DNA of 64,000 nt from Bacillus sp. AFS006103 (GTDB taxonomy: Bacteria > Bacillota > Bacilli > Bacillales > Cytobacillaceae). The first letter of the stretch is position 1, and the number at the start of each line of letters is the position of its first letter. The notes beneath the pieces are model-generated. The model saw nothing but the letters and a program-made list of their open reading frames with translations, did no database searches and was not told the origin of the DNA. Shown one piece after another: positions 8,103 through 16,722 of the stretch. The DNA is taken from the NCBI GenBank assembly GCA_002559145.1, contig NTXX01000016.1:1-64000 (forward strand). Reading direction: 5' to 3'. The translations under genes were made by a program, and so were the position numbers.

Positions 8103-8720
8103 GTGAACAAAAAATGGAAAAAGTTAATTTCGATGTTGGCTATCCTCATCACGGTAATTTCAATTGGAACCCGCGTGATAGCAGATGAAGGATACGACCG
8201 TGATGACGATGATGATGAAGGATCTGAATATTATCAAGAAGCAAATGAGGATGATGATGAAAACTGGCACGCGCCACAAAATCAAGTCACTAATCTACAA
8301 CCATCAGAATATTGGAATGTCTGGACTCGCGAGGCAAGGAACAACCCCGACAATCCTTTGCCAATTAATGAACCTACTGAGTTAACTGTTCTGGTGGAAG
8401 GTAACGAAACAAGTGTCTTCTTTATCCCAGGGGAAGGACAGTTACTTGTTTCTGTTTATCGTATTTCCGAACTCTTAGGTGCTCGAGTCAAGTTCTATCA
8501 GCAAAGTAAGATAGCAGTCTTACAAAAAGGAGATCTAGAATTAGCCATTAGAGCAGGATCAAACGCAGCGTTTGAAAATAAGATTAAAACACCGATGCCA
8601 ACTCAAGCAACCGCCTATGAGAATTCCATCTATCTCCCTATTTCAGTGGCTGCAAATGCACTTGGCTACCGAATTTCTTTCGATAACACAAAAAGGGCAC
8701 TGGTCTTTCAATCAATTTAA
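8103..8720 (+). CDS. secreted acidic stalk-domain (copper amine oxidase N-like) protein
   Basis: Starts at GTG 8103 behind AAGGAGG. The 205-aa protein has a signal peptide (KKLISMLAILITVISIG, cleavage near RVIADE), then a very acidic Asp/Glu-rich linker at about residues 28-55 (runs of DDDD), and a C-terminal segment from about residue 95 with LLVSVYRISELLGARVKFYQ and SIYLPISVAANALGYRISF, the pattern of the copper-amine-oxidase-like stalk domain. This domain is a structural binding module, not an oxidase. First gene of a four-gene plus-strand operon with the ApbE and cytochrome genes. Its role there is not known; the acidic tract could bind cations. Confidence 0.75.
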   Translation: MNKKWKKLISMLAILITVISIGTRVIADEGYDRDDDDDEGSEYYQEANEDDDENWHAPQNQVTNLQPSEYWNVWTREARNNPDNPLPINEPTELTVLVEGNETSVFFIPGEGQLLVSVYRISELLGARVKFYQQSKIAVLQKGDLELAIRAGSNAAFENKIKTPMPTQATAYENSIYLPISVAANALGYRISFDNTKRALVFQSI

Positions 8721-8735
8721 AGGAGTGTAAACATT

Positions 8736-8987
8736 ATGGCAAAATCTAAAAAATCAAAGTGGCTTATCGGGGTGACAGGTACTGCGCTTTCCGCATTTGT
8801 AATTAGTCAGGTTGGCACGAATCAACAGGGTCAGAACCTGACATCCGATCAATCCATCATTACAAATTCAATGAGCAAGGAGGAAAAGGATTTTGTTCAA
8901 CTAGATTGGTCAAATTATTCGATTTATGGGGATGATGTTGTAACGAAAGGTGTTGAACAAAGTGATCGACAAACAAGTAGATCCTGA
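8736..8987 (+). CDS. small membrane-anchored protein of the redox cassette
   Basis: An 83-aa protein with a lysine-rich N-terminus (MAKSKKSK) followed by one hydrophobic helix (WLIGVTGTALSAFVISQVG) and a hydrophilic tail ending DRQTSRS. No cysteine, so it is not a lipoprotein. It lies 15 nt after the stalk gene with AAAGGAGT before ATG, and its last 26 nt overlap the ApbE gene in another frame. Not recognised as a family. It could be a separate small partner, or the signal-anchor piece of an ApbE protein split by a frameshift, because the ApbE itself has no signal sequence. Confidence 0.65.
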   Translation: MAKSKKSKWLIGVTGTALSAFVISQVGTNQQGQNLTSDQSIITNSMSKEEKDFVQLDWSNYSIYGDDVVTKGVEQSDRQTSRS

Positions 8988-9909
8988 TACATTTGAAACA
9001 TTAACTTTTGACGCTATGAATACCACCTTTTATTTTGTTATTTCTAAATGTAAGATGTCGAATTGGAAAGATGTTATCGAAGGATGGGTCAGGTATGTTG
9101 AAATGGAGTGGTCTCGATTTCAAGGAGGAGACAATGAGTTAGGGCAATTAAATAATTTAGAAATAGGGCAAAAAATGAATTTATCACTGCCGCTTTACGA
9201 TGTCCTACAAAGAGCAGACGATTATCGCCAGAAAACAAACAGTTCGTTTTCGCCCTATTTACTATCACAAATCCAATATCATGGATATCAACTATCTTTT
9301 CCCTTCCCAATGAATGGATTCGTTAAGGAGGAGGTAATTCCTCCGTTGATTGACAGCAAAACCTCTCCCTTTTTGTTTGATCCAAAACAGATTACCGTCA
9401 CCCGGACGTCTGAAGGAAAGGTTGATTTAGGAGGAATCGGGAAAGGATATACCGTTCAAGCAGCTGCAAAATGGTTGAAGCATATTGGTGGGGCTTCAGC
9501 AGGGATGGTTGATGGAGGTGGTGACATGACGGTTTGGTCTGATGGATTAAAGGAATGGAAAATTGGTGTCGCCCATCCACTGCAAAAAAATAGAGAAATC
9601 GCCCAATTTCGCCTTAAAAATGGCAGTATCGCAACTTCAAATGTAATTTATCGGAGTTGGACCAAAGGAAATGAAGTGAAGCATCATATCTTAAATGGAA
9701 AGACTGGTTTTCCTGCTGAGAATCATATAATCCAAGCGACAGTCATTTCAGAAAATTGCCTGGATGCAGAAGTCGGAGCAAAACTTTGTCTCATCGAAGA
9801 AGTGAAAAATATAAAAAGCCAATTAAAAAAAATAAGTTCAGCGTTTACTTATCTTCTTGTAAATGATCAGGGGAAGGTTATCTCAGGTAGATTGGAGGAA
9901 TTGATGTGA
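8962..9909 (+). CDS. FAD:protein FMN transferase (ApbE family)
   Basis: ApbE proteins use FAD to attach FMN covalently to a Thr/Ser of extracytoplasmic redox proteins. Family signatures are present: FDAMNTTFYFV at the start, GKVDLGGIGKGYTVQAAA, GMVDGGGDMTVW, GSIATSNV and HHILNGKTGFPA. GTG 8962 (315 aa) is preferred, with AAAGG 11 bases upstream; GTG 8950 and TTG 8953 are alternatives. There is no signal peptide or lipobox, unusual for ApbE. Its stop overlaps the next start (GTGA), so translation is coupled. No obvious FMN acceptor with a D-x-x-[ST]-G-A-[ST] motif is encoded in the operon. Confidence 0.87.
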   Translation: MIDKQVDPDTFETLTFDAMNTTFYFVISKCKMSNWKDVIEGWVRYVEMEWSRFQGGDNELGQLNNLEIGQKMNLSLPLYDVLQRADDYRQKTNSSFSPYLLSQIQYHGYQLSFPFPMNGFVKEEVIPPLIDSKTSPFLFDPKQITVTRTSEGKVDLGGIGKGYTVQAAAKWLKHIGGASAGMVDGGGDMTVWSDGLKEWKIGVAHPLQKNREIAQFRLKNGSIATSNVIYRSWTKGNEVKHHILNGKTGFPAENHIIQATVISENCLDAEVGAKLCLIEEVKNIKSQLKKISSAFTYLLVNDQGKVISGRLEELM

Positions 9910-10469
9910 CCGAATTATTTTCTTCTTGGACATTAATCCGTACGTCAGGATTCTTGGGGTACTACTTCCTAACCCTATCCCTTTCTCTTGGATTAGTTCA
10001 ATCATTGTCAAAACTGAAGAAAAAGAAAGCAATGCTCCTTTCGTTACACCAGAAAAGCAGCTGGTATGGATTGCTTACGATCATCTTTCATATCATCTTA
10101 ATTTGGCAGGATCAATTTGTTCCCTACTCACTAGATGAGCTATTCATCCCTTTTCATGCCGAAAACGAATCGTTATTTTCCGCATTGGGAACACTCTCAT
10201 TTTATCTGTTTTTCCTTGTCGCACTATCCTCCGATTTTTTCATGAAGAAATTGGGGTTTAAGAAGTGGAAGTATATTCATTTTGCCGTGTTCCCTGCTTG
10301 GATTTTAATGCTTATCCATGGACTTGCGATTGGGACGGATTCAAGTGAACCGTGGGCGTTATTTATTTACTCTTTTTCGAGCCTTCTAATGATCGTCCTA
10401 TTGTTTATTAGGATCACCGATAATGCTGAGAAACATCAAAGCTCCAGCCGCAAAAATCTTAAATGTTAA
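9906..10469 (+). CDS. ferric-reductase-like transmembrane heme protein
   Basis: A 187-aa integral membrane protein with about five helices. Histidines fall in pairs at helix positions expected for heme ligands of the YedZ/ferric-reductase domain: LHQKSSWYGLLTIIFHIIL and YIHFAVFPAWILMLIHGLA. The family passes electrons across the membrane, in this context probably between the membrane pool and a flavinylated protein outside. GTG 9906 overlaps the ApbE stop by four bases (GTGA). Last gene of the cassette, followed by a terminator. No NAD- or FAD-binding domain is fused. Confidence 0.8.
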   Translation: MTELFSSWTLIRTSGFLGYYFLTLSLSLGLVQSLSKLKKKKAMLLSLHQKSSWYGLLTIIFHIILIWQDQFVPYSLDELFIPFHAENESLFSALGTLSFYLFFLVALSSDFFMKKLGFKKWKYIHFAVFPAWILMLIHGLAIGTDSSEPWALFIYSFSSLLMIVLLFIRITDNAEKHQSSSRKNLKC

Positions 10470-10470
10470 T

Positions 10471-10504
10471 AAACGTCAGCTCTGTAAGCTGGCGTTTATC
10501 TTTT
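10471..10504. terminator. bidirectional terminator
   Basis: AAACGTCAGCT pairs with AGCTGGCGTTT, then TATCTTTTAT; lies between the redox cassette and the convergent histidine kinase gene. Confidence 0.8.
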
Positions 10505-11734
10505 ATCCTTAAAAATCACCGTAAACACGGTCCCCTCTCCTTCATTACTGGCAGCATATATTTCACCGCCATGGGCCTTAACAATGGATTGAGCAATCGA
10601 AAGACCCAAACCTGACCCACCTTTTTCCCTTGACAAATCGGCACGATAAAACCGGTCGAAAATAAAAGGCAGGTCTTTGGATGAGATCCCGCAGCCTGTA
10701 TCACTAACAGTTAATATTTTCACCCCATTCTCTGAATGTAAAGATAGGATAACCTTACCTTCCGTTGTATACCTTATGGCATTATCTAGCAAAATATATA
10801 GTAATTGTTGAACTCTTACTTCATCACAGATAAAAGTGATATCCGTTTTGATATTTTGTTCAAATTGAATACTTTCCGGTGCAATCCTTGAGAACTTTTT
10901 AAAAACGATCATTAATAAGCCGGATAGGTTTACCTCTTTCATCTCCAAGCTTAATTGGTCATTATCACTTCTTGCTAAAAATAAAAGATTATTGATTAGA
11001 CTGCTCATAAGATATGCTTCTGTTTTGACATCTTCCAGAACCTCTTGTCCGTAAGAACTTAAATTTTCTTTTTCTTCCCTCATCAATACATCAACGGAGC
11101 TATAAAAAATACTTAGCGGAGTTCTTATTTCATGAGAAGCGTCTGAAACAAATTTTTCTTGTTTATGAAAGGCATTTGTGATTGGTTTCATTGCTTGCCC
11201 TGCAAAATAATAGCCTAAGCCTGCAAATAACAAGCTAAAAAGTAAGGTTAAGCCAATGAGAGTCCATGTGATATTTTGAATCAGGTGCTTTTCGCTTGAA
11301 ATATTCATCCCAAGAATAACAAAACCGTACCGGTTATCATCGAGTGACAGAGGTTGTTTAACTAAGAGAAGATGTTCCTGTTTCCACTCCACTCTTTCTG
11401 TAAATGACTTTCCTTTTGTCAGCATATTTTCTTCTATCCAACTAGAGAGGGATGGAAGTGATTCCTCTCCATAAATCAGTTCAGCCTGTCGATTGTATAC
11501 GTAATAAAATATCGCTCGGTTTGGATCATTCTCTAACCTATGATGTTTTTTTTCATAGAGCTCCTCGATAAAGTCCGATTTTTCTCTATTAAAATAAACA
11601 TTTATTTCATCTAATTCTTTTTCATTTATTTCATCTGAGATTAATAAATAAAGTAAGCCAATAAATGATACAAGTACACAAAGGAGCGATAAGGAATAGA
11701 GTATGGTTAACTTTGCTTTCACTTGGCTAAACAT
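10496..11734 (-). CDS. sensor histidine kinase of the redox-cassette two-component system
   Basis: 412 aa. TM1 is about residues 8-32, an extracytoplasmic sensor loop of about 120 residues follows, TM2 is about 152-177. The HisKA box FVSDASHEIRTPLS puts the phosphoacceptor at His201. The HATPase region has DNAIRYT, DTGCGIS, FDRFYRAD and GGSGLGLSIA (N, G1, F and G2 boxes). The sensor loop has no recognisable fold. The gene overlaps the upstream response regulator by 8 nt. It is convergent with the cassette at 8103-10469, and matching promoter repeats suggest that cassette is its target. Confidence 0.9.
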   Translation of the reverse strand: MFSQVKAKLTILYSLSLLCVLVSFIGLLYLLISDEINEKELDEINVYFNREKSDFIEELYEKKHHRLENDPNRAIFYYVYNRQAELIYGEESLPSLSSWIEENMLTKGKSFTERVEWKQEHLLLVKQPLSLDDNRYGFVILGMNISSEKHLIQNITWTLIGLTLLFSLLFAGLGYYFAGQAMKPITNAFHKQEKFVSDASHEIRTPLSIFYSSVDVLMREEKENLSSYGQEVLEDVKTEAYLMSSLINNLLFLARSDNDQLSLEMKEVNLSGLLMIVFKKFSRIAPESIQFEQNIKTDITFICDEVRVQQLLYILLDNAIRYTTEGKVILSLHSENGVKILTVSDTGCGISSKDLPFIFDRFYRADLSREKGGSGLGLSIAQSIVKAHGGEIYAASNEGEGTVFTVIFKDKR

Positions 11735-12404
11735 CGGAATGTCTCACTTTATAACCGATTCCGCGAATATTTTGAATTAACGATGGTCCCCCCGGCAAAT
11801 CTATCTTTTTTCGAACTAATTTTACCAATGCATCCAAGGCATTATCAGAGACTTCTGTATCATAGCCCCACAGTTTTTCAAACAATAGCTCTCTTGTCAG
11901 TACTTGATTATGGTTTCGAAATAATAGTTCTAAAAGATGGTATTCTTTTTTTGTTAATTCAATAATGGAATCGTTTCTTTTTAAGACATGCGTATTTAGG
12001 TTAAGAGTTAAATCAGCGAGAGTGATTACTTCTTCTAGTGGTTTTTCTTTTCTGCGGCTAATCGCTCTTATCCGTGCTAATAACTCATTCAATTCAAACG
12101 GTTTAACAATATAATCATCGGCACCTGAATCAAGACCTGCGATGATATCTTGATTGGCATCCTTCGCGGTTACAAATAATATTCCACTCTGGATTCCTTT
12201 TTGACGCAGTCTTTTACAAACGGTTAAACCATCTTGTCCCGGCATCATCCAATCCAAAATAATGACATCGTAAGTAAGAAGGCAGGCATTGTCATAAGCT
12301 TCCTTCCCACTCTTTACCCAATCAACGCGGTGAAATTCCTTTTGAAGTAAGTGGGCCACTAATTTCCCAAGTCGGACATCATCCTCAGCCAGTAATATAT
12401 TCAC
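11727..12404 (-). CDS. OmpR/PhoB-family response regulator
   Basis: Start GTG 12404 (AAGGGG with eight-base spacing; an earlier GTG overlaps the ribosome site), 225 aa. The receiver domain has the acidic pair AEDD, phospho-acceptor Asp51 in IILDWMMPG, and Lys in DDYIVKPFELNELL. The C-terminal winged helix has LTKKEYHLLELLF and VRKKIDLPGGPSLIQNIRGIGYKV. Members bind tandem repeats about 11 bp apart, which is what lies in front of this gene (12460-12477) and of the redox cassette. Autoregulation is therefore likely. Confidence 0.9.
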   Translation of the reverse strand: MNILLAEDDVRLGKLVAHLLQKEFHRVDWVKSGKEAYDNACLLTYDVIILDWMMPGQDGLTVCKRLRQKGIQSGILFVTAKDANQDIIAGLDSGADDYIVKPFELNELLARIRAISRRKEKPLEEVITLADLTLNLNTHVLKRNDSIIELTKKEYHLLELLFRNHNQVLTRELLFEKLWGYDTEVSDNALDALVKLVRKKIDLPGGPSLIQNIRGIGYKVRHSDV

Positions 12405-12443
12405 ACGCTCCACCCCTTTTTCAAAAAAATTCCTTTTGCTATT

Positions 12444-12477
12444 ATCATAGCAAGCTTTTCTGAAAAAAGAGTGAAAA
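12444..12477 (-). promoter_or_regulatory. response-regulator-type direct repeats and -10 box (autoregulation)
   Basis: On the minus strand TTTTCAC (12477-12471) and TTTTCAG (12466-12460), 11 bp apart, then exactly 10 bp, then TATGAT (12449-12444). Geometry is identical to that at 8039-8072. No good -35 hexamer. Confidence 0.6.
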
Positions 12478-12512
12478 ATCCATGAACGTATTGAGAGGAA
12501 AGAATAATTAAC

Positions 12513-13097
12513 CTAATCTATGTAAATTTGCTCTTTACGAAAAGAGGTAATCAGACTCGCTAATAGTCCCACAATCGCTACGATGATCAATGAATAAAAA
12601 AGCTTCACATCTTGAAGCAGATAGAGGCCAGTAATAATGTTCACGGCGTCCATCGCAAACATAATGATACCAACATTCACTTTTGACCATTTGGCAATGA
12701 TTAATGCAAGCAAGTCCATACCTCCAGGACTAATATGATGTCGGAGCATAACCCCAACCCCACTGCCAATAATCATCGCCCCAATAATCACACTGCTTAA
12801 AATCGGCAAATGGAACATTCCATTTAATGGAACCAACAATTCTATCATGAGTCCTGTACAGATTGCTCCAATTACACCGTTGAAAAAATAACCAGGATCT
12901 GATTTAAATGCGAACATATACACAGGGATATTAAGAAAAATAAAAGTAACTCCCGTTTTAAAACCAAATATATAGTTTAGCAATAAGCTGATGCCTAAAA
13001 ACCCTCCATTAATAATATTCAAAGGAAGAATAAACCCATTTATACCAATCCCAATCATGGTACTCCCAAACCCAATTATCAGCAATTTTTTTATCAT
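12513..13097 (-). CDS. YitT family membrane protein without DUF2179
   Basis: A 194-aa integral membrane protein starting at ATG 13097 (AAGGG eight bases upstream; ATG 13106 and TTG 13118 are alternatives). It has the YitT/DUF161 repeat pattern: GFILPLNIINGGFLGISLLLNY, then a second half with ISPGGMDLLALIIAKW. About six helices. It ends soon after the last helix and lacks the C-terminal DUF2179 domain that the other two YitT proteins in this window have (36401 and 44213). Transport function is suspected for the family but not known. Single gene. Confidence 0.82.
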   Translation of the reverse strand: MIKKLLIIGFGSTMIGIGINGFILPLNIINGGFLGISLLLNYIFGFKTGVTFIFLNIPVYMFAFKSDPGYFFNGVIGAICTGLMIELLVPLNGMFHLPILSSVIIGAMIIGSGVGVMLRHHISPGGMDLLALIIAKWSKVNVGIIMFAMDAVNIITGLYLLQDVKLFYSLIIVAIVGLLASLITSFRKEQIYID

Positions 13098-13182
13098 TTG
13101 ATTCATCCCTTGTCCCAATTCTTTATTACCACATATATGATAGAAAAAGGAACTTCATTCGAAAGGATTCATTTTAGATCGC

Positions 13183-13210
13183 AAAAAGGAGTCACAAAGG
13201 ACTCCTTTTA
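13183..13210 (-). terminator. terminator of the NhaC-family gene
   Basis: On the minus strand AAAAGGAGTC, loop, GACTCCTTTTT; overlaps the end of the transporter gene at 13208. Confidence 0.8.
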
Positions 13211-14533
13211 AACAATTGCTGTTTGTTTTTCTTTGGACTTTCGAGTCTGTTTAACCAAGGATACCAACATCGTTAAAATAGGTAAAATCCATAAAAAGAT
13301 TGCAAAGGGAAGATATTCGATGATTGGGATACCGACGATTGTACTGCACATAATGGCAAGGACACTCCATGGCACTACTCCCGGAAATAGCATCGTCGTA
13401 TCCCCCATGACTCTTGCTAACTCCTCTTTTCCATATTTCCTAGACCAATGTGGTAGGAAGGACCTTCCGGTAAGAATAATTGGCAGGGTTTGATTAGCCG
13501 CTATTAACGTAATCAAAAGGGTTGCCAGAAGTGTTTTAAAGGTATCGCCAGTTAGTGAACGAGATGATTGTAACCACTTATCTAAATAAGGCTGAATGAC
13601 ATTCATTTCTTCCAACAGGCCATTATACGCACCTGCCAATCCTAAAAACAGGAGCAATTCATACATATGAAGGAACCCGCCGCCCAGGCCCTCGATGCCA
13701 TGCCATAAAGAGAAGACGAATTTTGGTAAAGATGTTCCGCTGAAAAGTGCAATGACTGCAGCTGATATTATGCTAGTTAAAAAGGCATAAACAATGCTAA
13801 TTCTTAATAGAACAAACGTTATTAAGATGAGCGGCGGGATAAATCGTACAACTGATAGTTCATTCCAACTTACTTGTTGCTGATTAACAGCAGCTGTTTG
13901 TGAGACCAGATAATCCGCAACTCCATAAAAGCAAAAGCATAGAATAATAGCTGCTATGGTGGTTATAAACATCGCCTTCCATTGTCTTTTTACCGGTAAT
14001 TCCACCGTATGGGACAAAAGTTGATGCGCACTTGAAAACGGGGAAGTCCTGTCCCCTACAAACGCCCCCGATATCAGGGCTCCAGCCACTATTTCAACAG
14101 GAAGCTTAAGGACGATCGCTGTACCGATAATTGGGATGCCAATCGAACTTAATGTGCCGACCGTGGTGCCAAGCAGCATCGAAAATACCATTGCACTTAG
14201 AAACGATAAGAGAAGAAAATGATGTGGTGTAATAAAATGCAGAGCAATTTTCACCATTTGTTGAATAGTACCTGATAAGTACCATGACGGCAGTAAAAAA
14301 CTAACTAGGAATAGAATTAGAATCACGATTCTTGTCTTGTTAACACCCAATATACTAATATGCAGGATCTTTTTTATCGATAGATTTTTCCTTTTTGCTA
14401 ACCAAATGAGCAGGAGATAGCCTGGGAAAAATCCAACCACGAGGGGGCGATCAAAGATAACTGACCAAACCACCCCTGTTAAGGTGATGAGCAAAAGCAG
14501 CAAAACTTGTCTTAATGAAAACTTATCAATCAT
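13208..14533 (-). CDS. Na+/H+ antiporter, NhaC family
   Basis: The start is set at ATG 14533 (GGGTGG about eight bases upstream) for 441 aa; the frame extends 10 codons further without a ribosome site. About 11-12 hydrophobic helices are visible. Conserved NhaC features include GTTVGTLSSIGIPIIG, GALISGAFVGDRTSPFSSA (with the helix-breaking Asp) and GDTTMLFPGVVPWSV near the C-terminus. Family members exchange Na+ for protons, or malate/lactate in some Bacillus proteins. Substrate not determinable. Monocistronic. Confidence 0.87.
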   Translation of the reverse strand: MIDKFSLRQVLLLLLITLTGVVWSVIFDRPLVVGFFPGYLLLIWLAKRKNLSIKKILHISILGVNKTRIVILILFLVSFLLPSWYLSGTIQQMVKIALHFITPHHFLLLSFLSAMVFSMLLGTTVGTLSSIGIPIIGTAIVLKLPVEIVAGALISGAFVGDRTSPFSSAHQLLSHTVELPVKRQWKAMFITTIAAIILCFCFYGVADYLVSQTAAVNQQQVSWNELSVVRFIPPLILITFVLLRISIVYAFLTSIISAAVIALFSGTSLPKFVFSLWHGIEGLGGGFLHMYELLLFLGLAGAYNGLLEEMNVIQPYLDKWLQSSRSLTGDTFKTLLATLLITLIAANQTLPIILTGRSFLPHWSRKYGKEELARVMGDTTMLFPGVVPWSVLAIMCSTIVGIPIIEYLPFAIFLWILPILTMLVSLVKQTRKSKEKQTAIV

Positions 14534-14610
14534 AAATGAACCCACCCTTTGTTTACCAAACATCTTTTATTATAAGGAAAAGTTCGACTTCCGAATAGGA
14601 AAAATTTAAA

Positions 14611-14638
14611 CAAAAAGAGCCGCAAAACTGTCGGCTCC
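14611..14638 (-). terminator. terminator of the ABC-F gene
   Basis: On the minus strand GAGCCG, loop, CGGCTC followed by TTTTTG; about 50 nt past the ABC-F stop. Confidence 0.75.
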
Positions 14639-14684
14639 ATTATTCCTTAAAATGCATTAAAACAATTGGACATTCTTTCCTTTT

Positions 14685-16559
14685 TTAGATAATTTCCTCT
14701 AGCTGTTGATAGAGGCGGTCCCGGCTGCTTTCCCGCAACTCCAACTCATGATATATTTTTTGCAGTAACTCAAGCTCGCTTTCTACTCCAAGTTTTTGTT
14801 TTAGATCTTGAATTTCTGCCTCAATTTCCACAATTTTTTCTTCAAGTACGCCCGCCTCATCCTTTTCCACCTTCGATCCTTTTGGCAAAGAAGTTTTGCT
14901 CAACGCAGGCTTTTCCTGTGGTTGTTTGATCGTGATTGTTTCTTCCAGTTTACGCTTCGCCCAATCATAGTTTCCATCGAAAAAGCGAACAGTCCCATCC
15001 TGAAGCCAGTAGATTTTCTTAAATAATTTATTGAGGAAATAGCGATCATGGGACACAGCTAAAATCGTTCCGTTAAACTGTTCCAGTGCTTCCTCTAACA
15101 CCTCACAGGAATCAATATCGAGATGATTCGTCGGTTCATCCAGGACCAAAAGATTAATATCCTGGTACATTAACTGGGCCAATTTAAGTCTCATTCTTTC
15201 TCCACCGCTCAGTTGACTTACCTTGCGGAATACGGCTGGGCCGTAGAATAAAAACCGGGCTAAAATATGACGCGCTTCTCCTTCATTGACGACCACTTCA
15301 GACCGAAATACATCAATCAGCTGCTGATCGCCGATTTCCGTAAAGACATGTTGTGACAGATAACCTATTTTCACATTACTTCCAACCTTGACCACACCTT
15401 TATCCGGTTCCATTTCCTTTAGAATCATTTTTAACAGCGTAGATTTACCAGTGCCATTCTCCCCGACAATGGCGGTACGGTCCTTATATTGAACAAGCAG
15501 GTTCACGTGGTCAAACAGGGTCCTGCTTCCAAAACTCTTCGAAACGTCTTCCATTACGATCACATCTTTGCCGCTACGGTCAGCGGCTTCGAAATCAATC
15601 GCCATTTTTTTGACGTCTATCTTGGGACGCTCTAGTTTTTCAATCCGTTCCAGTGCCCTTTGCATATTAGTCGCTCGTTTATGAAGGGCTGCACTTGGTG
15701 GGTTGGAGCGGTTTGCCCACTCACGGAGACGCTTAATCGCCTCTTTCATTTTTTTTATTTTCTTCTGTTGTTCTTGATACTCCTGAAATTCTCTTAACAA
15801 TCGCTCTTCTTTCTCTTTCACATAGCCGCTGAAATTCGTATGGTAGAGTTCAATTTCTCCATCTTCCATTTCCAGCACCTTTGTGACAACCTCATCTAAA
15901 AAGTAACGGTCATGGGAGATGAGGATAATTGTTCCCGTGTATTCCTTTAGGAACGCCCCTAGCCATTCAATCGCCTTCAAATCTAGATGGTTGGTCGGTT
16001 CATCCAGCAACAAAAGTTCTGGATTTTTCAATAAACTCAAACCCAGTCCAACTTTGGTTTTCTCCCCTCCGCTTAATGATGAGAAGGTTTTTTCAAGCAG
16101 GTCGGTAATATTTAACCCGTTTGCAATCCGTTCCAATTGGGCATCCATTTCGTATCCGCCATTTAAAATAAACTCATCTTGTAGTTTCCCGTAGTAATCC
16201 ATTAATCTTTGGAGGTCACCAGGAGCAATTTCCTGCCCCATTTCAACCTCTAATTGCTGCAGCTTGGTTTCTGTTGCTGTTAATTTCTCAAAAGCTGTTT
16301 TTAACACTTCCTTACTTGTCAGCTCTTTAAAATCAGGAATCTGAGCTAGATAACCGATTTTGAGGCCCTTTTTCCAATGAATAACCCCTTCATCGACCGT
16401 TTCCTGATTGGCGAGTAATTTTAATAATGTTGTTTTGCCGCCGCCGTTTCGTCCGACAAGACCAATCCGGCTTCCTTCCTGAACTTCAAGGGATAAGTCT
16501 TTAAAAATTATATTTCCTCCAAATGATTTGGCTATATGATTAACGCTGCAAATTATCAT
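14685..16559 (-). CDS. ABC-F family ribosome-associated ATPase
   Basis: 624 aa from ATG 16559 (AAGGAG seven bases upstream; ATG 16565 is too close to it). Two ABC domains in tandem, no membrane part: Walker A GRNGGGKTTLL and GENGTGKSTLL, signatures LSGGEKTKVG and LSGGERMRLK, Walker B LLLLDEPTNHLD and LLVLDEPTNHLD. Between them lies the charged helical P-site-tRNA linker (KKIKKMKEAIKRLREWAN). The C-terminus is a coiled coil (EEKIVEIEAEIQDLKQKL). Such proteins act on stalled ribosomes or give antibiotic resistance; the layout is like the YfmR/YdiF housekeeping types. Single gene. Confidence 0.9.
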   Translation of the reverse strand: MIICSVNHIAKSFGGNIIFKDLSLEVQEGSRIGLVGRNGGGKTTLLKLLANQETVDEGVIHWKKGLKIGYLAQIPDFKELTSKEVLKTAFEKLTATETKLQQLEVEMGQEIAPGDLQRLMDYYGKLQDEFILNGGYEMDAQLERIANGLNITDLLEKTFSSLSGGEKTKVGLGLSLLKNPELLLLDEPTNHLDLKAIEWLGAFLKEYTGTIILISHDRYFLDEVVTKVLEMEDGEIELYHTNFSGYVKEKEERLLREFQEYQEQQKKIKKMKEAIKRLREWANRSNPPSAALHKRATNMQRALERIEKLERPKIDVKKMAIDFEAADRSGKDVIVMEDVSKSFGSRTLFDHVNLLVQYKDRTAIVGENGTGKSTLLKMILKEMEPDKGVVKVGSNVKIGYLSQHVFTEIGDQQLIDVFRSEVVVNEGEARHILARFLFYGPAVFRKVSQLSGGERMRLKLAQLMYQDINLLVLDEPTNHLDIDSCEVLEEALEQFNGTILAVSHDRYFLNKLFKKIYWLQDGTVRFFDGNYDWAKRKLEETITIKQPQEKPALSKTSLPKGSKVEKDEAGVLEEKIVEIEAEIQDLKQKLGVESELELLQKIYHELELRESSRDRLYQQLEEII

Positions 16560-16609
16560 GTTCATTCTCCTTATTCATATAAATTAAAGATGAACACTCT
16601 CTTTTTAAA

Positions 16610-16648
16610 TAAAAAAAAGCCGCGGCATCTTTTCGACCCGCAGCTTTT
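16610..16648 (-). terminator. GC-rich hairpin, second terminator
   Basis: On the minus strand GCTGCGG, loop, CCGCGGC followed by eight Ts. It lies behind the terminator of the 44-codon gene, so it may back it up. The stem sequence is nearly the same as the yclK terminator at 20171-20203. Confidence 0.65.
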
Positions 16649-16660
16649 AAATAAGGGCAT

Positions 16661-16693
16661 GAAAAAAGAGTGCGTCAAGAAGCACTCTTTTCC
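16661..16693 (-). terminator. terminator of the 44-codon gene
   Basis: On the minus strand AAAGAGTGC, loop TTCTTGAC, GCACTCTTTTTT; 30 nt past the stop at 16723. Confidence 0.8.
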
Positions 16694-16722
16694 TACCTAT
16701 TTTTGGTGGGTAAAGAGATGTG

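Noticed and set aside
8736-8987. FMN acceptor motif TGTALS in the 83-aa protein
   Set aside because: It lies in the hydrophobic helix, lacks the preceding Asp and the G-A-[ST] order, so it is not a flavinylation site.
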